From Catellatospora tritici (GTDB lineage Bacteria > Actinomycetota > Actinomycetes > Mycobacteriales > Micromonosporaceae): a DNA stretch of 64,000 nt. The stretch lies in NCBI RefSeq assembly GCF_019083965.1, contig NZ_JAHRCY010000001.1:124001-188000 (forward strand). Direction: 5' to 3'. A program made the translations under genes and the position numbers. The notes under the pieces are model-generated. The model was not told the origin of the DNA. It saw only the letters and a program-made list of their open reading frames with translations, and did no database searches. This document shows, piece by piece, positions 7,285 through 16,265 of this stretch (the first letter of the stretch is position 1; each line of letters starts with the position of its first letter).

Positions 7285-8475
7285 TCAGCGGCGGCCGACG
7301 ACGATCTCGCGCACCTCGCGCAGCGCCTGCTCGACCTCGGCCTCGTAGTAGCCGCCGGGCACCAGGCTCAACCGCGACGGGTCCAGCTCGCCCTCGTTGA
7401 CCGGACCGTTCATGCGGCCCGACAGCGAGCCGAGCAGGCTCTCGAACAGCCGGTCCACCTGCTGCGGGTCGTAACCGCTGCCGAAGCGGCGCAGCTGGAA
7501 CGTCCGCCGGAGCTGGTCCACGCGCTGCAGCTCACCGGTGTAGGCCGGGCCCGCCGGGGCGGGCGGAGGCGGCGGCGGAGGCGTGGTGAAACCGCCGCCA
7601 CCGTACGACGAGACCGCCGGTGCCGGGGGCACCGCCCCGAACGTGCCGGTCGCGTCGCTGTCGTAGCCGCCCCGCGGGGCACCGAACGTGCCCGTCGCCT
7701 CGTTGTCGAACCCGCCACGCGGCGCGTTGAACGTGCCCGTGGCGTCGTTGTCGTAGCCGCCGCGCGGGGCCCCGAACGTGCCGGTCGCCTCGTTGTCATA
7801 ACCACCGCGCTGCGGCAGGCCGCCGCCATAGACGGGCTGCTGCCCGGTCTGCGAGCTGAACCCGGCACTCGGCCCGTACGGGTCGACGCGCGGGGGCTCG
7901 TTGCGGGGCGGCTCCGGCATCCGGGGCGGCTGCGGCCGCTCCATCCGGATCTCGCTGGTCATGTCGGCCCGGCCGTGGCCGCCGTTGAAGCCGTCAAAGG
8001 CGCCGTTCTGCGGACCGGGCGGCGGCCCGGCGAACTGCGGCTGCGGCTGCGGCTCCTCGAAGCGCTGGTCGTAGCGCGGCATCGCGCCCGTGGGCACGTT
8101 GGCGCTGGGGGTGCGGGTCGGCAGCGGCGGCGGCGCGTTCATGGGCCCGGGCGGGCCCTGCGGAGTCGCCACCGGCGGCGGGGTCGGGCTCATCGCGGCG
8201 CGCAACTCGGCACCGCGGCCGGGACCCGACGCACGCTCCTCGATCTCGGCGAGCTGCCGCTCGACCCGATCGAGGTGCAGGTCGACCTGCCACTCGTCGT
8301 AACCGCCGAAGCGGACCCGGAAGACGACGTCACGCACCTCGTGCGAACGCACGTCCGCACCGATCGAGGCGCCGTTCAGGGTCGCCTCGACCCGGTCCAG
8401 GAAGACGTCGACCTCGTCGACCTTGTAACCGCGGCGCACCGCCCTGCGCCGGAAACGCTGACCATGAGAACTCAT
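7285..8475 (-). CDS. DivIVA-domain protein with Pro-rich linker and ATGTF repeats
   Basis: This 396-residue protein carries three short DivIVA-like motifs: GYKVDEVDVFLDRVE (16-30), GGYDEWQVDLHLDRVE (57-72) and GYDPQQVDRLFESLL (334-348). Between them is a disordered Pro/Gly/Gln-rich linker with four 15-residue repeats (223-282) of the form RGGYDNEATGTFGAP. DivIVA/Wag31 proteins bind curved membranes and organise polar growth, so a cell-pole or septum role is plausible but not shown. There is no extended coiled coil as in true Wag31. It is 31 nt downstream of rlmN and starts at an ATG with GAGTGAGG upstream. The repeated Thr residues could be kinase/FHA sites; that is speculation. Confidence 0.75.
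   Translation of the reverse strand: MSSHGQRFRRRAVRRGYKVDEVDVFLDRVEATLNGASIGADVRSHEVRDVVFRVRFGGYDEWQVDLHLDRVERQLAEIEERASGPGRGAELRAAMSPTPPPVATPQGPPGPMNAPPPLPTRTPSANVPTGAMPRYDQRFEEPQPQPQFAGPPPGPQNGAFDGFNGGHGRADMTSEIRMERPQPPRMPEPPRNEPPRVDPYGPSAGFSSQTGQQPVYGGGLPQRGGYDNEATGTFGAPRGGYDNDATGTFNAPRGGFDNEATGTFGAPRGGYDSDATGTFGAVPPAPAVSSYGGGGFTTPPPPPPPAPAGPAYTGELQRVDQLRRTFQLRRFGSGYDPQQVDRLFESLLGSLSGRMNGPVNEGELDPSRLSLVPGGYYEAEVEQALREVREIVVGRR
7630..7809 (-). repeat. Four in-frame 45-bp repeats (RGGYDNEATGTFGAP type)
   Basis: Codons 223-282 of the DivIVA-like gene consist of four 15-residue units differing at only a few positions (N/S, E/D, Y/F, G/N). The unit length is a multiple of three, so copy-number change keeps the frame. 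Confidence 0.85.
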
Positions 8476-8506
8476 GCCGGGACCTCACTCATACCGTGCT
8501 CCGTGC

Positions 8507-9634
8507 TCATGCCTCAACCTCGCTCGCAGCCAACTGCCCACATGCGCCGTCGATCTCACGACCACGGGTGTCACGCACCGTAGTCGGCACTCCGGCGGCG
8601 CGCAACCGCCGGACGAACTCCCGCTCCACCGGCTTGGGACTGGCGTCCCACTTGCTGCCCGGTGTGGGGTTGAGCGGAATGAGATTGACGTGTGCCAGCC
8701 GCCCCGAAAGCAGGCGACCCAGCAGGTCGGCCCGCCACGGCTGATCGTTCACATCCCTGATCATGGCGTACTCGATGCTCACCCGGCGACCCGTGCGCTC
8801 GGCGTAGGCCCAGGCAGCGTCGAGCACCTCGGCCACCTTCCAGCGCTGGTTCACCGGCACCAGTTCATCGCGAAGGTCATCATCAGGCGCGTGCAGCGAG
8901 AGCGCAAGGGTAACGGAGAGATCCTCATCCGCCAGCTTGCGCATCGCGGGAACCAGGCCCACGGTCGACACCGTGACGTGGCGCTGGGACAGGCCCAGGC
9001 CCTCCGGGGCGGGGCTGGTGAGCCGGCGCACCGCCGCGATGACGCGGTTGTAGTTGGCCAGCGGCTCGCCCATGCCCATGAAGACCACGTTGCTCAGCCG
9101 ACGGGGCGTCCCGTGCATCACGCCCGACGCGGCCACGCCCGCCAGGTAGACGACCTGGTCCACGATCTCGGCGGTGGACAGGTTACGGGTCAGGCCCGCC
9201 TGACCGGTGGCGCAGAACGGGCAGGCCATGCCGCACCCGGCCTGACTGGAGATGCAGACGGTCACCCGGTCGCCATACCCCATCAGCACGCTCTCCACCA
9301 GGGAGCCGTCGTGCAGTCGCCACAGCGCCTTGCGGGTGTCGCCGTCGTCGCAGGTCAGCTCGCGCACCGGAGTGAGCAGGCGGGGCATCAGGTCGCCGGC
9401 CAGGCGCTCGCGCGCGGCGGCCGGGATGTCGGTCATCCGCGCGGGGTCACGCTCCAGCCGCCCGAAGTAGTGCGTCGACAGCTGGCCGGCGCGGAACGGC
9501 TGCTCGCCCAGCTCGGCGACGGCGGTCCGACGTTCGGACAGGTCGAGGTCGGCCAGGTGGCGCGGCGGCATGGACGCGCGGCGCGCGTTCGCGCCGTCAC
9601 CATCGGTAACTGAGATCAAGGGCAGGCTCGTCAT
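8507..9634 (-). CDS. rlmN: Dual-specificity 23S rRNA/tRNA adenine C2-methyltransferase RlmN
   Basis: RlmN is a radical-SAM enzyme that methylates C2 of A2503 in 23S rRNA and of A37 in some tRNAs. The 375-residue product has the iron-sulfur motif CGMACPFC (Cys134, Cys138, Cys141), the family block [10 protein letters not shown], and near the end the GACGQL motif whose Cys365 would be the resolving/methylated cysteine. Length matches the family. The ATG at 9634 is preferred over a longer start because conserved sequence begins only downstream of it. It lies between cdsA and the DivIVA-like gene, as in mycobacteria, where rlmN and cdsA are neighbours. Confidence 0.96.
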   Translation of the reverse strand: MTSLPLISVTDGDGANARRASMPPRHLADLDLSERRTAVAELGEQPFRAGQLSTHYFGRLERDPARMTDIPAAARERLAGDLMPRLLTPVRELTCDDGDTRKALWRLHDGSLVESVLMGYGDRVTVCISSQAGCGMACPFCATGQAGLTRNLSTAEIVDQVVYLAGVAASGVMHGTPRRLSNVVFMGMGEPLANYNRVIAAVRRLTSPAPEGLGLSQRHVTVSTVGLVPAMRKLADEDLSVTLALSLHAPDDDLRDELVPVNQRWKVAEVLDAAWAYAERTGRRVSIEYAMIRDVNDQPWRADLLGRLLSGRLAHVNLIPLNPTPGSKWDASPKPVEREFVRRLRAAGVPTTVRDTRGREIDGACGQLAASEVEA

Positions 9635-9763
9635 GACCGATCCAGTGTCCCACGTCCGTACCCGGGCGACAGCCCCCGAGGGTGCCAACCGCGCTGCTGA
9701 CGGCGTTCACCAGGCGTTCGTTGTGGCCGACCTCACCTCTGTCGGGCTTCCGTCTGTCCCGGC

Positions 9764-11122
9764 TCAGGACGCCGGGACGAGCACGGACAGCAACAGATAC
9801 GCCGTCGGCACCGCGAACACGATCGAGTCGAGCCGGTCCATGATGCCGCCGTGGCCGGGCAGGATGTTGCTCATGTCCTTGATGCCGAGGTCCCGCTTCA
9901 GCAAAGACTCGGCCAGGTCGCCGAGCACCGCCGCGATGGAGACGAGCACCCCGAACAGCGCACCCCACCAGGGCGCCAGGTCCAGCAACGCCCACAGGAT
10001 GGCCGCGCTGCCCCCGGCGGTGGCGACGATCGAACCCGCGAAGCCCTCCCAGGACTTCTTCGGGCTGATCGTGGGCGCCATCGGGTGCTTGCCGAACAGC
10101 ACACCAGCCACGAACCCGCCGGTGTCGGAGAGCACCACCGCCGCCAGCGTCGCCAGGATGCGCCACTTGCCGTCGGCCGGGGTGGTCAACGGGGCGGCGA
10201 AGGCGAGCAGGAACGGGACGTACACGATGATCAGCGCCGCGGCACCGATGTCGCGCTGGTAGCCCGCCGGGCCGTCGCCCATCCGCCAGACCATGGTGGC
10301 CAGCACGGTGACCAGCAGACCGATGCTCAGCGCCTCGACGCCGGAGAACCAGGCCAGGCAGATCATCGCGGTGCCGCCCGCGATCAGCGGAACCAGCGGC
10401 GGCTTGGCCCCGGAGGTCGCCAGGGCCCGCGTCATCTCCCATACGCCCAGGCCCGCCGCGGCGACCAGGATCGCCAGGAACAGCGGCTTGGCGAAGAACA
10501 GCGGAGCCAGGATGACCACGAGCAGGCCGACAGCGACGGCGATGGAGACCGGGACATTGCGCCCGGCCCGGCCGTAGTCGCGCTTGGGCTCCTCAGCGGG
10601 CGCCGACGCGGGCTCCGTGACAGGCTCCTCCCGGCGGTGGCGACGGCCGCCGCCTGAGGACATGTCGTCATGGTCGGCCGGTTCGTAGTCGCGCCCGGTG
10701 TACCGGTAGTCGGGGTCGGCCGAGTAGTAGCCCTGGTCCGGGGAAGCGTGGTCGCGGTCACCGGAGCCGTAGCCCCGGTCGGCCGAGCCGTAGTCGCGCT
10801 CGCGGTCGCTGGAACCGTAGTCGCGGTCGCTGGAACCGTAGTCGCGGTCGCTGGAACCGTAGTCGCGGTCCGCTGAGCCACGATCGCGGTCCGCTGAGTC
10901 TCGGCTCCGATCCGGGGAACCGTAGCCGCGGTCGGCAGAGCGGTGGTCGCGGCCGTAGTCGCGGTCGCCGCGGCCGTACTCGCCGTCGCCGCGGCCGTAG
11001 TCGCGGTCGCTGGGGCCGTAGCCGTCGGAGGACGCGGAATACGCGTCGGGCGCGGCATCGTGGGGGCGCCGCGCCCGGGTGGCGTCGGACCGGCGAGGGT
11101 CCGGGTCGTAGGAGTGGCTCAT
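9764..11122 (-). CDS. cdsA: Phosphatidate cytidylyltransferase with long repeat-rich N-terminal extension
   Basis: The enzyme makes CDP-diacylglycerol from phosphatidic acid and CTP in the cytoplasmic membrane. The C-terminal 265 residues are a standard CdsA: about eight membrane helices and the family signature at residues 406-433 (S..KR....KD, then LPGHGGIMDRLD). The first 185 residues are hydrophilic and unlike CdsA, built from about 15 variations of D-R-D-Y-G-S-S. The start overlaps the frr stop as TGATG, so the two are translationally coupled. The extension is probably disordered and cytoplasmic; its role is unknown. Confidence 0.95.
   Translation of the reverse strand: MSHSYDPDPRRSDATRARRPHDAAPDAYSASSDGYGPSDRDYGRGDGEYGRGDRDYGRDHRSADRGYGSPDRSRDSADRDRGSADRDYGSSDRDYGSSDRDYGSSDRERDYGSADRGYGSGDRDHASPDQGYYSADPDYRYTGRDYEPADHDDMSSGGGRRHRREEPVTEPASAPAEEPKRDYGRAGRNVPVSIAVAVGLLVVILAPLFFAKPLFLAILVAAAGLGVWEMTRALATSGAKPPLVPLIAGGTAMICLAWFSGVEALSIGLLVTVLATMVWRMGDGPAGYQRDIGAAALIIVYVPFLLAFAAPLTTPADGKWRILATLAAVVLSDTGGFVAGVLFGKHPMAPTISPKKSWEGFAGSIVATAGGSAAILWALLDLAPWWGALFGVLVSIAAVLGDLAESLLKRDLGIKDMSNILPGHGGIMDRLDSIVFAVPTAYLLLSVLVPAS
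10679..11017 (-). repeat. Degenerate 21-bp tandem repeats coding DYGSSDR units in cdsA
   Basis: Residues 36-148 of CdsA are composed of short units such as DYGSSDR, DYGRGDR and GYGSADR. Three consecutive copies of the 21-bp unit around 10798-10865 are identical, which points to recent slippage or unequal crossing over. Confidence 0.8.
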
Positions 11123-11679
11123 CAGACTTCGAGCAGCTCGGCTTCCTTGTGCTTGATGAGCTCGTCGATGTGCGCCACGTACTTGCCGGTCAGGTCGTCG
11201 AGCTCCTTCTCCGCGCGGCGCCCGTCGTCCTCGCCCGCCTCACCGTCCTTGACGATGCGGTCGAGCTCCTCCTTGGCCTTGCGGCGCACGTTGCGCACCG
11301 CGACCTTGGCGTCCTCGCCCTTGGCACGCGCGATCTTGGTCATGTCGCGACGACGCTCCTCGGTCATCGGCGGGACCATGATGCGCAGCTGGGTGCCCTC
11401 GTTGCCGGGGTTGACGCCCAGGTCGGAGTCGCGGATCGCCCGCTCCATGGCGCCGATCTGCGAGGTGTCGTACGGCTTGATGATCACCATGCGGGGCTCC
11501 GGCACGCCGATCGAAGCCATCTGCGGCAGCGGCGTGGGCGTGCCGTAGTAGTCGATCACAATCTTGGAGAACATCGCCGCGTTTGCCCGGCCGGTCCGGA
11601 TCGCCGCGAACTCCTCCTTCGCGTGCTCGACCGCCCGGTCCATCTTCTCCTCGGCCTCGAGGAGCGTGTCGTCGATCAC
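11122..11679 (-). CDS. frr: Ribosome recycling factor
   Basis: RRF works with EF-G to split the post-termination ribosome. The 185-residue product has family landmarks [12 protein letters not shown] near the N-terminus, [14 protein letters not shown], and the C-terminal helix with [19 protein letters not shown]. Length is exactly typical. The start is the GTG at 11679, with GGAGAAG 3 nt upstream. It is the second-to-last gene of rpsB-tsf-pyrH-frr-cdsA. Confidence 0.98.
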   Translation of the reverse strand: MIDDTLLEAEEKMDRAVEHAKEEFAAIRTGRANAAMFSKIVIDYYGTPTPLPQMASIGVPEPRMVIIKPYDTSQIGAMERAIRDSDLGVNPGNEGTQLRIMVPPMTEERRRDMTKIARAKGEDAKVAVRNVRRKAKEELDRIVKDGEAGEDDGRRAEKELDDLTGKYVAHIDELIKHKEAELLEV

Positions 11680-11824
11680 GGGCTTCTCCGTCTCGTCTCG
11701 GTGCTCTGTCTTCGATCATCCGCCTGCCGGCGGCGTAACGTTCATGGAGCGGCGCAACCCACCGTTACCGGGCACGTCGCCGCGCGGCCATAGGGTACCG
11801 CTCGCACCCTGAGGGCTCGCGGAA

Positions 11825-11848
11825 GGTCGGCCCCGGGCGGGACCGGCC
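11825..11848 (-). terminator. GC-rich hairpin after pyrH
   Basis: GGTCGGCCCC (11825-11834) pairs with GGGACCGGCC (11839-11848) through ten positions, two of them G-U in RNA. It starts 5 nt after the pyrH stop and precedes a 145-nt gap before frr. It may terminate or attenuate, giving frr-cdsA partly separate expression. Confidence 0.55.
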
Positions 11849-11852
11849 AAAC

Positions 11853-12572
11853 CTAGTCCGTCGTGATCAGCGTACCGATCTTGTCCCCGGCGACCGCGCG
11901 CACGATCGTGTCGTCGCCCTCCGCGCCGAAGACCAGCATCGGCAGCCCGTTGTCGTGGCACAGGCTGAACGCGGCGGCGTCGGCCACCCGCAGGTTCTGG
12001 CGCAGCACCTCGGCGAAGGTGACGGTGTCGAGCTTGACCGCGTCGGGGTTGGTGCGCGGGTCGGCGGTGTACACGCCGTCCACCCCGTTCTTGCTCAGCA
12101 GCACCACGTCGGCCCGGATCTCCAGCGCTCGCTGCGCCGACACCGTGTCGGTGGTGAAGTACGGCATGCCGGCGCCCGCACCGAAGATGACCACGCGGCC
12201 CTTCTCCAGGTGCCGGATCGCCCGCAGCGGGATGTACTGCTCGGCCACCTGCGCCATGGTGATGGCGGTCTGGACCCGGGTCTCGACGCCTTCCTTCTCC
12301 AGGAAGTCCTGCAGGGCCAGGCAGTTCATGACCGTGCCGAGCATGCCCATGTAGTCGGCGCGGGCCCGGTCCATGCCGCGCCGCTGCAGCTCGGCGCCGC
12401 GGAAGAAGTTGCCGCCGCCGACCACCACGGCGACCTGGATGCCACGGCGGACCACCACCGCGATCTGGCGGGCGATTCCGGCCACGACGTCGGGATCGAC
12501 GCCGACCTCGCCTCCGCCGAAGACCTCACCCGAAAGCTTCAGCACCACCCGGTTGAACTGGTGACCCGACAT
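11853..12572 (-). CDS. pyrH: UMP kinase
   Basis: PyrH phosphorylates UMP to UDP and belongs to the amino-acid-kinase fold, unlike eukaryotic UMP kinases. The 239-residue product has [12 protein letters not shown] near the start, the glycine loop [11 protein letters not shown], the UMP-binding stretch [16 protein letters not shown] and the [15 protein letters not shown] segment. The ATG at 12572 has AAGGGG upstream; an in-frame codon at 12626 would add 18 residues with no family similarity. Confidence 0.98.
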   Translation of the reverse strand: MSGHQFNRVVLKLSGEVFGGGEVGVDPDVVAGIARQIAVVVRRGIQVAVVVGGGNFFRGAELQRRGMDRARADYMGMLGTVMNCLALQDFLEKEGVETRVQTAITMAQVAEQYIPLRAIRHLEKGRVVIFGAGAGMPYFTTDTVSAQRALEIRADVVLLSKNGVDGVYTADPRTNPDAVKLDTVTFAEVLRQNLRVADAAAFSLCHDNGLPMLVFGAEGDDTIVRAVAGDKIGTLITTD

Positions 12573-12623
12573 CAGCGCCCCTTCTGCTGCGGTTCGCCTG
12601 CCCTCTCCCGACAGACGATATGG

Positions 12624-12662
12624 CACGGGGAGGTCGTGGCGGACACCAGCAACCTCCCCGTG
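12624..12662 (-). terminator. Hairpin between tsf and pyrH
   Basis: CACGGGGAGGT (12624-12634) and ACCTCCCCGTG (12652-12662) form a perfect 11-bp stem with a 17-nt loop, 46 nt after the tsf stop. No U-tract follows, as is common in actinobacteria. Confidence 0.6.
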
Positions 12663-12707
12663 TTCGTGCGTTTCACCCAGGCGGGTACGAGGCCCGCCGC
12701 GGCGAGA

Positions 12708-13535
12708 TCAGGCCTGGCCGACCTCGAACCGCTCGAAGCGGGTGACCTCGATGCCGGCCTCGGCCAGCACCTGCTTGACGGTCTTCTTCTGGTCGGTCAC
12801 CGACGGCTGCTCGACCAGGACGAAGTCCTTGAAGAACGAGTTCACGCGGCCCTCGATGATCTTCGGCAGCGCGGCCTCCGGCTTGCCCTCCTCGCGAGCG
12901 GTCTGCTCGGCGATGCGGCGCTCCGACTCCACCGTCTCCGCGGGCACCTGCTCGCGGGTGAGGAACTTCGGCCGCATGGCCGCGATCTGCATCGCGACGG
13001 CGCGGGCGTCGGCCTCAGCGGCCTCGTCGTTCTTGCCGGCGTACGCCACGGCCACGCCCACCTGCGGGGGCAGGTCGGCGCTCTTGCGGTGCAGGTAGAC
13101 GGCGATGTCGCCGCTCAGCACCGCGAAGCGACCGATGACCAGCTTCTCGCCGATCTTGGCCGACTGCTCCTGGATCAGGTCGGCGACCGTGGTGCCGTCG
13201 ATCTTCGAGGCGAGCAGCGCGTCCATGTCGGCCGGGTTGTTCGCGGCCACGTGCGCGACCAGCTGGTCGGCCAGCGCGACGAAGGCGTCGTTCTTGGCGA
13301 CGAAGTCGGTCTCGCAGTTGAGCTCCAGCAGCGCGGCACCCGAGTGGGCGACCAGGCCGTTGGCGGTCGAGCGGCCGGCACGCTTGCCGACATCCTTGGC
13401 GCCCTTGACGCGCAGGATCTCGACGGCCTTGTCGAAGTCGCCCTCGGCCTCCTCGAGCGCCTTCTTGCAGTCCATCATGCCGGAGCCGGTGAGCTCACGG
13501 AGCCGCTTGACGTCGGCAGCGGAGATAGTGGACAT
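12708..13535 (-). CDS. tsf: Elongation factor Ts
   Basis: EF-Ts exchanges GDP for GTP on EF-Tu. The 275-residue product begins [20 protein letters not shown], a diagnostic N-terminus, and includes [10 protein letters not shown] and the core motif [14 protein letters not shown]. The start at 13535 follows AGAGGGAACTG. It is preceded by rpsB, as in nearly all bacteria. Confidence 0.98.
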   Translation of the reverse strand: MSTISAADVKRLRELTGSGMMDCKKALEEAEGDFDKAVEILRVKGAKDVGKRAGRSTANGLVAHSGAALLELNCETDFVAKNDAFVALADQLVAHVAANNPADMDALLASKIDGTTVADLIQEQSAKIGEKLVIGRFAVLSGDIAVYLHRKSADLPPQVGVAVAYAGKNDEAAEADARAVAMQIAAMRPKFLTREQVPAETVESERRIAEQTAREEGKPEAALPKIIEGRVNSFFKDFVLVEQPSVTDQKKTVKQVLAEAGIEVTRFERFEVGQA

Positions 13536-13572
13536 CAGTTCCCTCTTCGGTAGAAAGCTTCGCAAGTCGTAC

Positions 13573-13605
13573 CACACGGTGCGGGCGGTACGCCCGCACC
13601 GTGTG
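13573..13605 (-). terminator. Strong hairpin in the rpsB-tsf gap
   Basis: CACACGGTGCGGGC (13573-13586) and its perfect complement (13592-13605) enclose GGTAC. It starts 8 nt after the rpsB stop. In other bacteria an attenuator in this gap reduces tsf relative to rpsB; the same role is inferred here. Confidence 0.75.
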
Positions 13606-13613
13606 ACAGCGGG

Positions 13614-14441
13614 TCACTCAGCGGCGGTCGCGGCGGGGGCGGCCTCGGCCGGCTTGTCGCCGGTCAGCAGCTCCTGCTCCCACTCGGCCAGCGGCTCGTC
13701 GGCCGCGACGGTGCCGGGCTCCGGCTTCACGTCGCCGCCACGGGAGGCCTTGCCCGAACGGGCGATCAGACCGTCGGCCACCGCGGTCGCGATGACCTTG
13801 GTCAGCAGCTCGGCCGAGCGGATCGCGTCGTCGTTGCCCGGGATCGGGAAGTCGACCTCGTCCGGGTCGCAGTTGGTGTCCAGGATCGCGATCACCGGGA
13901 TGCCCAGCTTGCGGGCCTCGTCGACGGCGATGTGCTCCTTCTTGGTGTCCACGATCCAGACCGCGGACGGGAGCTTCTGCATGTCGCGCAGACCACCGAG
14001 GGTCTTGGTGAGCTTGGTCTTCTCCCGCGACAGCTGCAGGGTCTCCTTCTTGGTGTACCCCGCGGCGGTGCCGGTCAGGTCGATCGACTCCAGCTCCTTC
14101 ATCCGCTGCAGCCGCTTGTAGACCGTCTGGAAGTTGGTGAGCATGCCACCCAGCCAGCGGTGGTTCACGTACGGCATGCCCACGCGCGCGGCCTGCTCGG
14201 CCACGGCCTCCTGGGCCTGCTTCTTGGTGCCGACGAACAGCACGCTGCCGCCCTCGGCGACGGTGTTGCGGACGAAGCTGTACGCCTTCTCGATGTAGTC
14301 GAGGGTCTGGCGCAGGTCGATGATGTAGATGCCGTTGCGCTCGGTGAAGATGAAGCGCTTCATCTTCGGGTTCCAACGACGGGTCTGGTGCCCGAAGTGA
14401 ACGCCGCTTTCGAGCAGCTGGCGCATGCTGACAACAGCCAT
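13614..14441 (-). CDS. rpsB: 30S ribosomal protein S2
   Basis: The 275-residue protein has canonical S2 segments: [20 protein letters not shown] at the start, YIIDLRQTL, and the region ending [13 protein letters not shown]. The C-terminal 50 residues are an acidic Ala/Pro/Glu-rich tail typical of actinobacterial S2. It opens the rpsB-tsf-pyrH-frr-cdsA block. The Shine-Dalgarno is weak, and a structured leader lies upstream. Confidence 0.98.
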   Translation of the reverse strand: MAVVSMRQLLESGVHFGHQTRRWNPKMKRFIFTERNGIYIIDLRQTLDYIEKAYSFVRNTVAEGGSVLFVGTKKQAQEAVAEQAARVGMPYVNHRWLGGMLTNFQTVYKRLQRMKELESIDLTGTAAGYTKKETLQLSREKTKLTKTLGGLRDMQKLPSAVWIVDTKKEHIAVDEARKLGIPVIAILDTNCDPDEVDFPIPGNDDAIRSAELLTKVIATAVADGLIARSGKASRGGDVKPEPGTVAADEPLAEWEQELLTGDKPAEAAPAATAAE

Positions 14442-14459
14442 GTGTCTGCCTGTCTCTCG

Positions 14460-14623
14460 GCACGGACGAAGGCCCGTGCTCTCCCTGGTTGTACCGGCGG
14501 CCGGCGGCCGCCGCCTGGCGCCCGGTCGTCGGCCAGGATGGGACCCACTGCGGGGACCAGGGAGGCCGACGCCCTACCTGTGACAGGTGGGAGGGCGCGC
14601 GAAGTCGACCACCGAGGTGGTCG
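14460..14623 (-). promoter_or_regulatory. Structured region upstream of rpsB
   Basis: Three hairpins lie in the gap before rpsB: GCACGG/CCGTGC (14460-14479) capped by a loop containing TTCG on the minus strand, 18 nt from the start codon; a nested stem at 14571-14596 with ACCTGT-G-ACAGGT at its core; and CGACCACC-GA-GGTGGTCG (14606-14623). The last could terminate the gene ending at 14680. The first two may form an S2-responsive leader, which is known in other bacteria but not shown here. Confidence 0.4.
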
Positions 14624-14679
14624 CGTTACTCAAGTGTACGCGGTGCCCCAGGTCACTCTCCCCCGGGACACCGCCCTGG

Positions 14680-15555
14680 CTATGCCGCCGACGCCGCCGC
14701 CAACATCAGCGCCGCGCCGATGACCAGGTAGACCAGCGGGGTACGCAGCCACACCCGCGGGCCCTGGAACTGCACCGCGGTCGCCGCGCCGGTGGTCACC
14801 GCGTACAGGCCGAGGGCCAGGAACGGGAAAGCCACCATCGCCAGCAGCGGCGCGAGCGCCTGGCCCGCCTCCAGGGTGAACGACAGGCCGCGCAGCAGCG
14901 GGCGCAGCATCGTGTACTCACCCAGACCGGCGAAGACGCCGAACGCCACCGCCAGCGCGGGACGCTTGCTGCGGTAGACGCCGTCGGACTCGGCCACCGA
15001 ACGCCGCATGGCGGCGGCGTCGACGGTCTCCGTGCGCTGGCGCAGGGGCTCCGGGTCGGGGTAGGCCTGCCCGCCCATCGGCGAACCCGGCATCGGGCCG
15101 CCCATCGGTCCACCGGGCATCGGTCCACCGGGCATGGGTCCACCGGGCATGGGTCCACCGGGCATGGGTCCAGGCGGCGGGGGCAGCGGCTCGCCCGAGC
15201 GCGCCCCGCGCGGGGCGAAGTCGGGGTCCACTGGCACCGGGAACCGGTCCCCGCCACGGTCCCACTCCCGGTCGCGGTCACGGTCCCGATCGCGGTCACG
15301 TCCGCGCGGGCGCTCAGACCCGCGCTCGCTGCCACGCTCGCTGCCACGCTCGCCGCCGCGGTCGCTCAGCTCGGCCAGCGAGGCGTAGCGCGAATCGCCC
15401 GAACGGGGCGCGGGCACGCGGGCCTCGCCCTCCAGGTCGAAGTCGTAGCCGTACTGGTCCGGGCCCCGCCGCTCGTCGCGGCCACCGCGGTCGTCCCGGC
15501 CGCCACGCGGCTCGCGGAATGAACTCCAGTCGGCGAAATCGTCACGTCCGTCCAC
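14680..15555 (-). CDS. Membrane protein with low-complexity cytoplasmic region
   Basis: This product (about 291 residues from the GTG at 15555) has a long charged, disordered N-terminal half with Arg/Asp/Gly runs (GGERGSERGSERGSERPRG, then alternating RD), then five GPMPG units, and three hydrophobic segments in the last 110 residues. It is not a recognised enzyme. The annotated start is preferred over the GTG at 15723 because the intervening codons are atypically AT-ending, a 17-bp perfect palindrome would fall inside the longer version, and a TACGGT -10 element lies 8 nt before this GTG. It lies between rpsB and the divergent yraN. Confidence 0.7.
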   Translation of the reverse strand: MDGRDDFADWSSFREPRGGRDDRGGRDERRGPDQYGYDFDLEGEARVPAPRSGDSRYASLAELSDRGGERGSERGSERGSERPRGRDRDRDRDRDREWDRGGDRFPVPVDPDFAPRGARSGEPLPPPPGPMPGGPMPGGPMPGGPMPGGPMGGPMPGSPMGGQAYPDPEPLRQRTETVDAAAMRRSVAESDGVYRSKRPALAVAFGVFAGLGEYTMLRPLLRGLSFTLEAGQALAPLLAMVAFPFLALGLYAVTTGAATAVQFQGPRVWLRTPLVYLVIGAALMLAAASAA

Positions 15556-15563
15556 GGGCGCAA

Positions 15564-15593
15564 ACCGTAGAGGAGAACTCGCGTCCGCGCCAA
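15564..15593 (-). promoter_or_regulatory. Candidate leaderless promoter
   Basis: On the minus strand TTGGCG (15588-15593) and TACGGT (15564-15569) are spaced 18 bp, with the GTG start 8 nt further on and no Shine-Dalgarno. TACGGT fits the actinobacterial TANNNT -10 consensus. Confidence 0.45.
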
Positions 15594-15686
15594 TACACAG
15601 CGGCCTTGAAAGATCAATCACACCGTCAGGCAGAGTTCGCGCGCCGGTTCCATCACCCGGTCGGCTCGGTCGGCGGCGGCCGTTCC

Positions 15687-15731
15687 GCCGTACGGTGTCG
15701 CGGACCGTTACCGCCCGCGACACCGTACGGC
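15687..15731. promoter_or_regulatory. Perfect 17-bp inverted repeat in a divergent gap
   Basis: GCCGTACGGTGTCGCGG (15687-15703) is mirrored exactly at 15715-15731 around an 11-nt spacer. The gap is divergent (membrane protein left, yraN right), so no terminator is needed here. It is either an operator for a large dimeric regulator or a mobile palindrome. Confidence 0.55.
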
Positions 15732-15844
15732 CCGATAGCAGATCCGGGGCATGATCGGGCGGTCATCCCCAAGCACACGGGTGTCCACAGCCGGGGCCCG
15801 GCGCGGGATGCGCCGCCCCCGGACCGGCCCGCAGGGTCTGCGGC

Positions 15845-16204
15845 ATGACGAAGGTGAGGCAGGCACTCGGGGCCTGGGGCGAGCGGCTCGCGGCCGCGCA
15901 CCTGGTGGCGGTGGGCATGGTGGTGCTCGACCGCAACTGGCACGGCGCGGGCGGCGAGATCGACATCATCGCCCGCGACGGCGACGCGGTGGTGTTCTGC
16001 GAGGTCAAGACCAGACGCGGCACCGGGTACGGCACGCCCGCCGAGGCGATCGGCTGGGCGAAGGTGCGCAAGCTGCGCCACCTGGCCACGCAGTGGCTCG
16101 CCATCAGCGGCATCCGCCCGTCCGAGGTGCGCTTCGACGTGGTCAGCGTGCGCGCCCAGCGCGACACCGAGCCGGTCGTCGACCACATCCGCGGCGCGTT
16201 CTGA
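15845..16204 (+). CDS. YraN family (UPF0102) endonuclease-like protein
   Basis: This 119-residue protein has the YraN nuclease-fold signature: GAWGERLAAAHL near the start, then GEIDIIARDGD and VFCEVKTRRG, which supply the Asp and E-x-K residues of a PD-(D/E)xK-like site. The family is Holliday-junction-resolvase-like; its cellular role is unclear. It is 61 nt upstream of yifB and part of the conserved yraN-yifB-dprA set. Confidence 0.93.
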   Translation: MTKVRQALGAWGERLAAAHLVAVGMVVLDRNWHGAGGEIDIIARDGDAVVFCEVKTRRGTGYGTPAEAIGWAKVRKLRHLATQWLAISGIRPSEVRFDVVSVRAQRDTEPVVDHIRGAF

Positions 16205-16265
16205 GCGGGCCCGGGATGAGCAAGCCGACCGAGAGCGTGCCCCGCCACCGAGGCCGGGGCCGCAC

